Of a stretch of DNA of 64,000 nucleotides, positions 34,400 to 43,287 are shown one piece after another. The notes beneath the pieces were generated by a model, which saw only the letters and a program-made list of their open reading frames with translations, searched no databases and was not told where the DNA came from. Source of the DNA: Flavobacteriales bacterium (GTDB taxonomy: Bacteria > Bacteroidota > Bacteroidia > NS11-12g > UBA9320); NCBI GenBank assembly GCA_020635435.1, contig JACJZU010000001.1, positions 868,001 through 932,000 of the forward strand, in the 5' to 3' direction. The translations under genes were made by a program, and so were the position numbers. The first letter of the stretch is position 1. Every line of letters begins with the position of its first letter.

Positions 34400-36274
34400 T
34401 CAAACTAACTTTGGAATATCAATTCTCACCAACACACCAGTGCTTCCCTTATAAGCCGGATGATCTGCTTTATTTACAATCTCTAATCGGGCCGGTATAC
34501 CATCACGAACCATAGCTTCTACCCTCGACTTAGTTATCTCCATTCCAAGCGAAACAACGCTTTTTCTGACATTATACTTAGATATACCAAGTCCAAAATC
34601 CTCTAATTCCACCCTCACTTTTGAACGCCCCATATGAATATATTTCAGCTTAATTATAACTTTCTCAGACCTATGGACATAGCCATATTTTAAGCAGTTC
34701 TCAAAAAAAGGTTGCAGTAATAAGGTCGGATAACATTTTTCATAAACATTTAGTAACGAGTCAATTTCGACAACTAATCTTATTTTATGATTTATCTTCA
34801 TGCCAATTACCTTAGCCATTAATTTGTAATATTCAATTTCCTCATTGATACAGCATCGATGTTGTTTAAGCAGACTTAATCCACCCCGAATCAACATGGA
34901 AGCCTGATTCATGATCTTCAAAGCACCTTTTCGATCATTAAGCGAAACCTTAACATATGCCGCATTAAATATATTTGTAATTAAATGGTCGTTCAATAAG
35001 CCTAAATTGAACCGTTCGCTTTCACCATTATCATTTGGTTCTAAGAATGGACTTGAAAATATCTTCCGTGACTCTAAAAACACTGCTGCGTTCCCCTTCA
35101 AACCCCCTTGACGCCTTATTCTAACCGCCAATGCCATTGACAGAGTGACTGTTTCTATGGCAACACCTACAGGCATTGTGTAGTTAACAACATAAGAATA
35201 CGGTACTAAACCTAAATTGTTTAAGGTGTACATTATTGATCCCACAATAAATGTTATCCAAGCCATGAAAAAATAACTAGCAAAATCCACTTTATGTCTA
35301 AAAGCTAACACCGCAGTTGTGGCAACTAACAATGAACTTAATAAGAATACGACATTTATAAATGTAAACGCTGAAACCGGAAATCCCAATATCACAATGA
35401 CCGGTTGCACTATAAATGAGATTTGAAAAATTACCATTGTGATATGCCAGAACTGAGAAAATGTTTTTACAAATAAGAATCGCTTTACAAATTCCAAGGC
35501 CGCTATCCCCAATGAAGTAGTAGCAACTGTAAGCGCATATTTTGCTACAATAACATTAGATGTGAGCAAATACTCGTACAATTGACTAGTTGCTATAGCT
35601 TGAGTAAAATAAACAGTGACAAGGTATATGGCATATGAAGTATAAACTGTTTCTTTTAAAATTAAATAAACCAACAAACTGGAAACGAATATTATCGATA
35701 TGATTCCCGTGAAAATTCCGAAAAAAGTTATTCTAGTTTTATAGGATTTATTGTATTGTAATTCATTTTTAACCTTCATTGGCAACACTAGACTCTGATC
35801 TGAGTAAATCTTCACATAAAATGTCCTGATAGAATCAAATGTTAAGGTATAGACTGGTAATGTTTCTGGAAATAAGCGAAAATTAAAAGGGTAGATATCC
35901 CCAATGATGTGGGAGGTGTAAACTCCAAAGTCAACACTATCATATAATTCTACATGATCTATGTATGGCATATTTACCTCAAAATACAAGTCCCGTTCTT
36001 TACTACGGTTCTCAACAGTAAATCGCATCCAATATGCTGTGCCAGTACTTCCGAAATTTAAGACTTCCACCTCACTTTGTTTCCAATCTGTTCGAAATAG
36101 TACATCCGAAATTTTCGAATCTCTTTTTGTAGGTAAATATTCCAAATATTTTCCTATAAGTGTTGACCTAGAACTATCCGTCCAAATCAAATTTGATGCG
36201 AACAAATATTCGGAAGGGGCGACTAGGAGAAATAAAATGAACCACCTCATAACAGGATCCATCCAATGGTTCAA
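34400..36274 (-). CDS. 7TM-DISM sensor histidine kinase, LytS type
   Basis: A 624-residue protein. Signal peptide, then an extracellular 7TMR-DISMED2-like beta domain (about 28-165, with RFTVENRSKERDLYFEV), seven membrane helices (about 180-395), and a LytS-type kinase. The phospho-acceptor box is divergent: NDHLITNIFN replaces the usual NPHFLFNSLN, but the His is kept. The N box PTLLLQPFFENCLKYG and the G box EDFGLGIS are recognisable. The extracellular ligand is probably a carbohydrate or similar, by analogy with DISM families. The gene and about 200 bp upstream are strikingly AT-rich relative to the window, suggesting recent acquisition. Confidence 0.85.
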   Translation of the reverse strand: MNHWMDPVMRWFILFLLVAPSEYLFASNLIWTDSSRSTLIGKYLEYLPTKRDSKISDVLFRTDWKQSEVEVLNFGSTGTAYWMRFTVENRSKERDLYFEVNMPYIDHVELYDSVDFGVYTSHIIGDIYPFNFRLFPETLPVYTLTFDSIRTFYVKIYSDQSLVLPMKVKNELQYNKSYKTRITFFGIFTGIISIIFVSSLLVYLILKETVYTSYAIYLVTVYFTQAIATSQLYEYLLTSNVIVAKYALTVATTSLGIAALEFVKRFLFVKTFSQFWHITMVIFQISFIVQPVIVILGFPVSAFTFINVVFLLSSLLVATTAVLAFRHKVDFASYFFMAWITFIVGSIMYTLNNLGLVPYSYVVNYTMPVGVAIETVTLSMALAVRIRRQGGLKGNAAVFLESRKIFSSPFLEPNDNGESERFNLGLLNDHLITNIFNAAYVKVSLNDRKGALKIMNQASMLIRGGLSLLKQHRCCINEEIEYYKLMAKVIGMKINHKIRLVVEIDSLLNVYEKCYPTLLLQPFFENCLKYGYVHRSEKVIIKLKYIHMGRSKVRVELEDFGLGISKYNVRKSVVSLGMEITKSRVEAMVRDGIPARLEIVNKADHPAYKGSTGVLVRIDIPKLV

Positions 36275-36485
36275 CTAATTTCTGAAGATTTATTTTTTAT
36301 TGCCAAAAAAATTTCGCTCTTATTGGCGAAGTGTAGCTATTTTTCCTCCCAACGTTAGGTTTTTGATCGATCCGCCAAAAAAATGACATTTCTACCCCTC
36401 AAATCACAGCCTCACGAAGCTCCTGAAGAGTCTCCTCATATTTCACTAATCTTGCTTAACTGTTTGATTCCGAGTTGAGATTTTT

Positions 36486-38477
36486 ATGGCACCCAATAAC
36501 AAGAGCTCAAAAAAAAATCGTCCCCCGAAAGGGCAACCCGGGAAGATCCAACCAGGTAAAAGCAAGTCGATTGAATCGGAGAGATCTCGAACCTTACTGC
36601 AAAGCCCGGCCATGGCGCCTTTGTTTCTGATCCTGATCGCATTCGTTCTTTACGGGAATACCCTTTCCCATCAATTCGCTTTCGACGATGCCATCGTAAT
36701 AACCGAGAACCAACATACCCTTCGTGGATTAGAGGGAATTCCCGACCTGGTGAGCACCGACTTCTTTACCGGTATCTATGGCGCAAAAGGTATGGAGCTT
36801 ACCGGAGGCCGATACCGACCCTTATCTCTGGTGTGTTTTGCCATTGAGAATCAACTTTTTGGAAAAGCAGTTCCCGGACCCACCGGCACAACCTATCAAT
36901 ACAATCCCCGAATCGGTCACCTACTCAATGTACTTTTCTTTGCATTCACCTGCGTCCTGCTCTTTCTCCTCATCAGGCGCTGGTTTCCCGGATCGGATGT
37001 TATTGCCTGGGTGTGTTGCCTGCTCTTCCTGGTGCATCCTGTGCATACCGAAGTGGTGGCCAACATCAAGAGCAGAGACGAGATCCTTGCCTTGTTCTTT
37101 CTGTTGCTGAGCCTACTGCTGCTCGACCGGCAGGTGAAAGGTCGAAACGGAATTGGCAATACCCTCTTAATGGGCCTCACATTCCTGCTCGCTATGCTTT
37201 CCAAAGAGAACGCATTTACATATGTAGCCGTAGTGCCCTTGATACTCTGGACCATCTACAAACTCACTTTTGGAAGCACGATACGGAGTTCGTCCGCTTT
37301 TTGGATCGTGGCGATCCTCTATCTTGTACTGCGCACAACGATGGTGGGTCTGCCTTCCACTACCGAGACAAACCCCAGCATTCTCGAGAATCCGTTCGTG
37401 AACAGCGCGTTCTCGGAAAAATACGGAACCATCAGTGCCATTCTGCTGCGCTATTTGGGCCTGATGATCTATCCTCTGCGACTGGCCTGCGATTATTCCT
37501 ATGCCCAAATTCCATACATCGAATTGGGAAATCCAGTTTCGCTCCTGAGCCTATCGATCCATATCGCGTTGGTTATAGCTCTTATCATTGCTGCCCGGAG
37601 GCGGGACGTACTCGCTGTGGCCATCAGCGGTTACCTGTTTCCACTCAGCGTTGCCAGCAACCTGGTTTTTAACGTAGGTGCTCCTATGGGCGAACGCTTT
37701 ATATATATGTCGTCAGTCGCCTTCCTCATTGGAGTGGCCGTCATCCTTTTGCGTTGGTTGAAATGGGATAAGATACAAAACTGGAAAAAACACCCTTTAG
37801 GTGTCCTTATCGTGCTTATTGCGCTATTGGCCTACGGCGTGCGCACCATAGACCGGAACAGAGATTGGTACGATAATGAGAGTCTGTTCACTGCCGACGT
37901 GCAGACTCATCCCCAAAGTGCCAAGCTGCATTACTATTACGCCAATACTTTGCTCAAGAAGCAGATGTCCAGTCCGGAGAAGGAGGAATTCCGGCCATTG
38001 CTCGATTCTGCTTTCGTCCATTTCCGCAAAAGCGTAGAGATCTACCCGGCATTTCAGATCGGTTGGTATAATGTCGGGCTCACCTTGGTTCAGCAAGAAA
38101 AAGGGTCGGAGGCGCTGCCCTATATCGAGCGATCGCTTCAACTGAATCCGAATCACGGTATTTCCCTGGCACTCCTGGGGCAGGTGTATGGGCGATACCT
38201 GAATGAACCACGCAAGGCACTGGGTCCCTTACTTCGTTCAATAAGGGAGTTTGGTTTGAACGAGGCCGGGATCCTGCAGAATACCGGCATCTGTTATGCG
38301 ATATTGGGCAATTCCGACAGTGCGGTTTATTATTTCGATCAAGCCCTGTTGCAGAAACCGGGAGATCGCGCTTTACTCGACAATAAAATGAAGGCACTAC
38401 TACAATCCGGTCGACTCGATGAGGCGGGTCAAATACAGCGCTTGCTTTCCAACGCTCCTGCCGATGGGTCGAATTGA
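36486..38477 (+). CDS. TMTC-like polytopic glycosyltransferase with C-terminal TPRs
   Basis: A 663-residue protein. After a Lys/Pro-rich cytoplasmic head (residues 1-38) come about 9-11 membrane helices. The first outside loop has HQFAFDDAIVITEN and RYRPLSLVCF, and a later segment has LVHPVHTEVVANIKSRDEILA; these are the conserved features of TMTC-like GT-C proteins, where the DD pair is likely catalytic. Residues about 470-660 are TPR repeats (LHYYYANTL, IGWYNVGLTLVQQ, GISLALLGQVYG, ILQNTGICYA). It likely transfers a lipid-linked sugar to envelope proteins; the substrate is unknown. Confidence 0.8.
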   Translation: MAPNNKSSKKNRPPKGQPGKIQPGKSKSIESERSRTLLQSPAMAPLFLILIAFVLYGNTLSHQFAFDDAIVITENQHTLRGLEGIPDLVSTDFFTGIYGAKGMELTGGRYRPLSLVCFAIENQLFGKAVPGPTGTTYQYNPRIGHLLNVLFFAFTCVLLFLLIRRWFPGSDVIAWVCCLLFLVHPVHTEVVANIKSRDEILALFFLLLSLLLLDRQVKGRNGIGNTLLMGLTFLLAMLSKENAFTYVAVVPLILWTIYKLTFGSTIRSSSAFWIVAILYLVLRTTMVGLPSTTETNPSILENPFVNSAFSEKYGTISAILLRYLGLMIYPLRLACDYSYAQIPYIELGNPVSLLSLSIHIALVIALIIAARRRDVLAVAISGYLFPLSVASNLVFNVGAPMGERFIYMSSVAFLIGVAVILLRWLKWDKIQNWKKHPLGVLIVLIALLAYGVRTIDRNRDWYDNESLFTADVQTHPQSAKLHYYYANTLLKKQMSSPEKEEFRPLLDSAFVHFRKSVEIYPAFQIGWYNVGLTLVQQEKGSEALPYIERSLQLNPNHGISLALLGQVYGRYLNEPRKALGPLLRSIREFGLNEAGILQNTGICYAILGNSDSAVYYFDQALLQKPGDRALLDNKMKALLQSGRLDEAGQIQRLLSNAPADGSN

Positions 38478-38505
38478 GTCATTGTTAAAATCCCTTAATT
38501 TTTCG

Positions 38506-38535
38506 TTTGCACAATTTGACAAACTACTATATTTG
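38506..38535 (+). promoter_or_regulatory. Promoter of tRNA-Asp
   Basis: TTTG (38506-38509), 18 bp, TATATTTG (38528-38535): a full consensus match. Transcription would start near 38540, and the short leader contains a small hairpin CCTCT/AGAGG before the tRNA. Confidence 0.75.
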
Positions 38536-38570
38536 CAGTCCTCTTATCAAAGAGGGCTGATCAATCTACT

Positions 38571-38647
38571 GGTCTGGTAGTTCAGTTGGTTAGAATACCT
38601 GCCTGTCACGCAGGGGGCCGCGGGTTCGAGTCCCGTCCAGACCGCCA
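38571..38647 (+). tRNA. tRNA-Asp (GTC)
   Basis: 77 nt including an encoded CCA. Acceptor stem GGTCTGG pairs with CCAGACC, discriminator G. The anticodon stem CCTGC/GCAGG holds loop CTGTCAC with anticodon GTC at 38605-38607. D-arm GTTCAGTTGGTTAGAAT and T-loop GGTTCGAGTCC are canonical. Confidence 0.98.
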
Positions 38648-38651
38648 CCAC

Positions 38652-38683
38652 AAGCCCGTCAAATCCATGCCGGGCTTTTTTGT
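38652..38683 (+). terminator. Terminator after tRNA-Asp
   Basis: A perfect 7-bp stem AAGCCCG / CGGGCTT with a 12-nt loop, followed by a T run (TTTTGTTT). It starts 4 nt after the tRNA CCA. The stretch from here to 38816 shows no further feature. Confidence 0.9.
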
Positions 38684-38816
38684 TTCCTCCTCTTACACTT
38701 CACCTATCATTCCCCAAATAGATAGCTCCTTTGCTGCGAAAAGGCATTCCTTCGAACCTTGCTGGCATTCAATTCAGGCATCATAAAAACCATCAAATTT
38801 TTCCTATAATTGGAGT

Positions 38817-39854
38817 GTGCGAAGCCTCTTGTGGATCCTGTTGTTTTTAATGCCTTCCCTCGCCATACAGGCCCAGATATCCTGTTCGGAAAAGCTCATA
38901 CAGGCCCTTGCACTTTACGATAAGGGTCAGCTGGACGAGGCCATTGCATTAGCGTCTTCCTGCACAGAGGCCGAGAATACCAACGATCGTTGGCAGGCCC
39001 ACCGACTCCTGTGTTTGAGCTATTTGGCTTCGAACAAGCTGAGTGAGGCGCGTAATTCGGCCGAGGCCATGCTCAATATTAATCCGGCCTACCGGCCAAA
39101 TGCACTCAAGGATCCTGTGGATCTGATCCGGCTCCTGTCTACCATAACCGTTATTCCCAGATTCAGCCTGGGACTCTCGGTTTCGGCCGGTTCCAATCTG
39201 TCCTTATTAAGTGTTCCGCAGAGCTATGTATTGGGCAATTACTCAAAAAATTACGATCAGCGCAACGGTTTGCAGATCGGGACTTCCCTTGGTTTTCACC
39301 TTGCTCCCGCCTGGATGTTATCCGCCAAAATAGTTGCGAGCACACATTTTTTCGATGTGCAATTCGCTCCCGAGAATTGGGAGATGTACATACGGGAACG
39401 CCTCACATATGTGGATCTTCCGCTGGCGGCACGCTATATTGTGAATCCTACAGATCGGGTGCGCTTTTTTGCTGAAGCCGGACCATATGCTTCGTATTTA
39501 CTTTATGCTAATAACGATATGCGCGCTGAAAGTACCGGCAACATCGACCACCGTTTCGAATTGAATCGGGTTGATGTGCGGGACCGGCGCAATCCGTGGA
39601 ATTGGGGTTTGAACACAGGCCTTGGCGTCTATTACAAACTCGCATCGGGTCAGGCCAGCTTCCAAACGAACTACTTTCACAGTTTGAAACAGATCAATAA
39701 AGAAGGTACCCGCTACAGTTATGGCGACCAAATGTATACCTACCTTTATGTGGACGACGATATTTACTTGAACAATCTGTCGTTCAGTTTCGGTTACGAT
39801 CTATTTCTGGATTATCGGGTTTACCACAAACGCAAGGGAAATGATCAGAAATAG
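38817..39854 (+). CDS. TPR-like plus outer-membrane-barrel protein, copy 1 of a tandem pair
   Basis: A 345-residue protein from a GTG start with a signal peptide ending AIQAQ. Residues 24-100 are helical and TPR-like (ALALYDKGQLDEAIALASSC, HRLLCLSYLASNKLSEARNSAEAML), followed by NPAYRPNALKDPVDLIRLL. From about residue 118 the chain alternates hydrophobic and polar residues with many aromatics, like a PorT-type small barrel. The next gene has the same plan. It overlaps the next gene by 14 nt. First gene of a four-gene operon; function unknown. Confidence 0.8.
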   Translation: MRSLLWILLFLMPSLAIQAQISCSEKLIQALALYDKGQLDEAIALASSCTEAENTNDRWQAHRLLCLSYLASNKLSEARNSAEAMLNINPAYRPNALKDPVDLIRLLSTITVIPRFSLGLSVSAGSNLSLLSVPQSYVLGNYSKNYDQRNGLQIGTSLGFHLAPAWMLSAKIVASTHFFDVQFAPENWEMYIRERLTYVDLPLAARYIVNPTDRVRFFAEAGPYASYLLYANNDMRAESTGNIDHRFELNRVDVRDRRNPWNWGLNTGLGVYYKLASGQASFQTNYFHSLKQINKEGTRYSYGDQMYTYLYVDDDIYLNNLSFSFGYDLFLDYRVYHKRKGNDQK

Positions 39855-40854
39855 GATGATGGGTTTGCTGTTTGTGTTCTCTGCAATGCTACCGGCTATT
39901 GCACAGACAGAATGCAGGGATGCATTATACCAGGCCGGACGAGATTATGAGGCGGGAGATCTGAAAACTTGCATCGCCACCTTGGAACAATGCATGAATG
40001 CAATGAATTCCTCGGAGATGAAGGCCGAGGCCTATCGTTTGCTGGCTCTGGCCCATTTGAATCTAAACGATAAGGCGAGTTCGGCAACCTATGCTGAAAA
40101 ATTGCTGAAGTTGCGCCCGGATTATCAGATCTATTCAGACATCGATCCTGTAGAGTTTCGCAGATTGATGGATGAATTCAAGGTGGAAGCATCCTGGTTG
40201 CTCGGATTTGATTTTGGTGTGAATTTGAGCGGCGTTGCACTTAAAAAGAGCTATTCAGCATTCAATTCCCCGCAGCGCTATTCCATCAGTCCGGGTTATT
40301 TGGCAGGGATCAATTTGAATTATATCTTTCCCAAGGGCTTTTCGGCTCGTTTTGATATGAGTACCGGATCGGCAGATATCAGTCACGAGGTGGATACGGC
40401 CGGATTATGGCAACAGAACTACGACGAAAGGCAACAATATATTGGAACTTCCTTGTCGGGGTATTACAGCTTCAAAATTCTGAAGAAACTGAGCTTGGAT
40501 CCCGGGATCGGGTTCGGATATAATTACGTGTATTCGAGCTATGTGAATTTTGAAGCGATCAATCTGATCACTGCTTCCATACAACAAAGCACCCAAAATG
40601 TGAAAGAGGTGCGCACGCTGCATCAACCTTATCTCATGGCCAGGTTGGGGTTAACAACTGAGTTGCGAAGAGGAAGTCTGGGCATTGAGGGCAGTTGGAT
40701 GTATTTTCTGCGCAATACTTTTGAGCCGGCGGATCGCATGGCCCTCCCTGAATTCAACCTCATTAACCAATATGTGAACGATGATGTAAGTCTGCGTATT
40801 GGCAGCATATGTTTTATTTACAGGCTTCCATTGATCTATCGTATTTCGAAATGA
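39841..40854 (+). CDS. TPR-like plus outer-membrane-barrel protein, copy 2
   Basis: A 337-residue paralogue of the gene before: signal peptide ending AIAQ, TPR-like part (ALYQAGRDYEAGDLKTCIATLEQC, EAYRLLALAHLNLNDKASSATYAEKLL), the shared linker LRPDYQIYSDIDPVEFRRL, and a barrel-like part from about residue 120. The two copies agree in layout and linker but not closely in the barrel, so the duplication is old. The stop overlaps the start of the next gene by 4 nt. Confidence 0.8.
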   Translation: MIRNRMMGLLFVFSAMLPAIAQTECRDALYQAGRDYEAGDLKTCIATLEQCMNAMNSSEMKAEAYRLLALAHLNLNDKASSATYAEKLLKLRPDYQIYSDIDPVEFRRLMDEFKVEASWLLGFDFGVNLSGVALKKSYSAFNSPQRYSISPGYLAGINLNYIFPKGFSARFDMSTGSADISHEVDTAGLWQQNYDERQQYIGTSLSGYYSFKILKKLSLDPGIGFGYNYVYSSYVNFEAINLITASIQQSTQNVKEVRTLHQPYLMARLGLTTELRRGSLGIEGSWMYFLRNTFEPADRMALPEFNLINQYVNDDVSLRIGSICFIYRLPLIYRISK

Positions 40855-42089
40855 GTATGAAATACCTATCTCATATACAGTCTGATCGCCGGTCAGCCCC
40901 AAAGCTAAAGGGCATCCTTTTGATGGTTGTGATCCTCCTCGGGTTGGGGTGTACGAGGGAGTTTGAGCCGGAACCTCTGGAATCGGATCTCCGATACCAA
41001 CCTTTCGGCATAGTTGAGGAATTGAATCAGGTATTTACCCTGAACAAAGGCGGATATATAATTTGTCGCAACGATCGCTACAACAATTTTGGCAACGAAT
41101 TAGTTAAACCCACGGCGGACAATCGGAGTGTTGAATGGAAATATTCGAATGAGTTTCGGATCAAACGCTTGTGTGAATTAGCGAATGGTGGGTATTTCCT
41201 GGTTAAGGAAGGTAATTACGGATCGCAGCAACGCATATGTTTCACGGTTCTGAACGATGCAGGAGACATTGTTTACGATTACAGTTTCAACGACAAACTG
41301 TTTCCCGAACAACCGCAAATGGACGAGTTTGCCCTATCGGTACAACCCGATCAGGATGGCGGGGTTTATTTGTTGGCAGGTCTACGTGATAATTCCAACG
41401 GGTATCAGGACAGATACCTGATCCATATTGACCGGGACAATCAGGTCGATCAAAAAGTCCGTCTGTTCTCCCAATTTATGTACATGACGGTTGAACCTAA
41501 CGGTCAGCTTTATCTTCTGCGAACCACCTCATTTGAAGGTTATCTGATGACATTGGAAGCGAGCAAGGTGGACATGTATCAATTGGAGGCGAATAACAGA
41601 CTTGTTCCGAGCTGGACCTACCGATTCAGTTCCAATGAACCGGATTGGAAATGGTGGGATTATTTCCCTTTTCAATTCAAGTATCTGTCAGGTAGTGTTT
41701 TTATTCTGAAGCAACACTTGAGCAAAGGAGTGAATATTAACACCGGGATAGATATCATTGAACTCAACCCGGCGGATGGGTCAGAAATATCCACCGGTTT
41801 GATCGAATTTGATGTGGAACTGGACAATTACCGAGATCAAAGCAATTTCTTGGCCCTGGCAAACGCGAATCGATTCATAGTAGCTTACAATATGGGGTTC
41901 AAGTCCAAAGCCGCTATATTCGACCGCAAAGGCTCATTGATCGAATCCTTCGATCTGGCCGGTGAATCCGGGTTGAGCCGGGTATTCGGCATTAGCTATG
42001 CCGGTTCCCGACTTGCTTTGATCGGGTCTGCCGGACTGAATAGGAGTCCATACTCTGAGAATTACCTCTTCATTAAGGACATTCCATGA
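40851..42089 (+). CDS. Propeller-like lipoprotein, copy 1
   Basis: A 412-residue protein. ATG 40851 overlaps the previous stop (ATGA); an upstream in-frame codon would disrupt the signal. Lipobox at VILLGLGC. The mature protein has repeated short units with GG-Y/V-Y/F-L (NKGGYIICRND, ANGGYFLVKEGN, DGGVYLLAGLRDN) ending near ENYLFIKDIP, as in beta-propellers that resemble delta-60-type repeat proteins. It shares a layout with the next gene. Predicted at the outer membrane with the two barrels of the same operon. Confidence 0.78.
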   Translation: MSMKYLSHIQSDRRSAPKLKGILLMVVILLGLGCTREFEPEPLESDLRYQPFGIVEELNQVFTLNKGGYIICRNDRYNNFGNELVKPTADNRSVEWKYSNEFRIKRLCELANGGYFLVKEGNYGSQQRICFTVLNDAGDIVYDYSFNDKLFPEQPQMDEFALSVQPDQDGGVYLLAGLRDNSNGYQDRYLIHIDRDNQVDQKVRLFSQFMYMTVEPNGQLYLLRTTSFEGYLMTLEASKVDMYQLEANNRLVPSWTYRFSSNEPDWKWWDYFPFQFKYLSGSVFILKQHLSKGVNINTGIDIIELNPADGSEISTGLIEFDVELDNYRDQSNFLALANANRFIVAYNMGFKSKAAIFDRKGSLIESFDLAGESGLSRVFGISYAGSRLALIGSAGLNRSPYSENYLFIKDIP

Positions 42090-43222
42090 ACATGTTGAAA
42101 AAATATGCATTGGTTTGTTTCTTGATGGTCGGTGCGATCTTCACCTTCCCGGGTTGTGAGGTTGAAATTCAAGAAACAAATAGTCCTTTCCGTGTACAAA
42201 CACATTTGGAAGATCGGAAGAACGGTATCCGGAATGCTTTCCAACTACCGGATGGCAGCATCGTGGTGGTATCCGAGAACACGAACGGTTCAGCAACCAC
42301 ATTCTACAAGTACGACCCGGATCAAGTTCTGGTCGATTCCATAACACTGGAAACCAAGTTGTTTTCAGAACCCGTTGTTCACGCGGACGGATCCTTTTAT
42401 GTTATGGCTCAACAGGTATTATTTCACATTTCATCGGAGATGGCGCTGGTTCGCTCCCGGAATATCAGTTTTCTATTTCCAGGTATTTTTAGTGTAATTG
42501 CCTACTCTGATCAGATCACCCGTCTTTCGAACGGCACTTACATCCTATCGATCACTTATGAAATTGTGGACCCGATACGCGACAAGATCGTTTTAGTATG
42601 CGTCGCAGACCCATTTGAAGACACTAAGGCACTCTGGACAATGAATCCGGGTTCTTTCAACGGCGAATGGGCTGATCGCCTGAAACCGGCGTCCGACGGG
42701 GGCTATTATATTACCGGACATAAACACGATAATCTGGAAAACGCCTTTCTGATCAAGTACAATGCAGCCGGGAACCGGGAATGGAAAACGACCTTCAGCT
42801 ATTCTCCTTCTTCATTTCAAGTGGATGAATTCCCGGATCGGCTGATTTTTTCAGATCTCACTGGTTTTTTTGAAATTGACAAACAAGGCTCCATTTTGGA
42901 TCACTACCCGTATATCGAATATGATCTGGGAAGAGCATCCAATCTCATCTTAGATGGAAATGATTACATCTACAGCATGGATGTGGTTGATCCGGACGGA
43001 TTGATGATGCGCATTCGGAAAACAGATAAACAGTTCAATATTCTGAAGTCGGTTTCACGTGGCAACCGTTGGACGAACTACAACATTGAACCTGGTAGAT
43101 ATTTATTCCGGTCGGGTCCAAATCGTGTCACTGCGCTCGCGGCAATTGAAAATCCGGGATTAACGGGTAGTAACTGGGTATTCTACAATTTTGACGGTGA
43201 TTTGCGGCAATTAGGTGAGTGA
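42086..43222 (+). CDS. Propeller-like lipoprotein, copy 2
   Basis: A 378-residue protein, start overlapping the previous stop by 4 nt. Lipobox at IFTFPGC. Repeats include LPDGSIVVVSEN, HADGSFYVMAQQ, LSNGTYILSITYE, ASDGGYYITGHKHD; the last contains the GGYYITG unit typical of propeller-type repeats. It looks like a distant paralogue of the preceding lipoprotein. Last gene of the four-gene run; no terminator is evident before the convergent cyclase. Confidence 0.78.
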   Translation: MNMLKKYALVCFLMVGAIFTFPGCEVEIQETNSPFRVQTHLEDRKNGIRNAFQLPDGSIVVVSENTNGSATTFYKYDPDQVLVDSITLETKLFSEPVVHADGSFYVMAQQVLFHISSEMALVRSRNISFLFPGIFSVIAYSDQITRLSNGTYILSITYEIVDPIRDKIVLVCVADPFEDTKALWTMNPGSFNGEWADRLKPASDGGYYITGHKHDNLENAFLIKYNAAGNREWKTTFSYSPSSFQVDEFPDRLIFSDLTGFFEIDKQGSILDHYPYIEYDLGRASNLILDGNDYIYSMDVVDPDGLMMRIRKTDKQFNILKSVSRGNRWTNYNIEPGRYLFRSGPNRVTALAAIENPGLTGSNWVFYNFDGDLRQLGE

Positions 43223-43287
43223 TCCGAATGAGATCCTTGTCCTCAGAAAATGGTGCAATGATCCTTTCCGGGAGCCCAAGTTCATGA

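Noticed and set aside
36275..36485. A regulatory RNA or LytTR site in the AT-rich gap upstream of the kinase
   Set aside because: Short repeats such as GCCAAAAAAAT occur twice, but I could not find the paired direct repeats expected for a LytTR site or a convincing fold.
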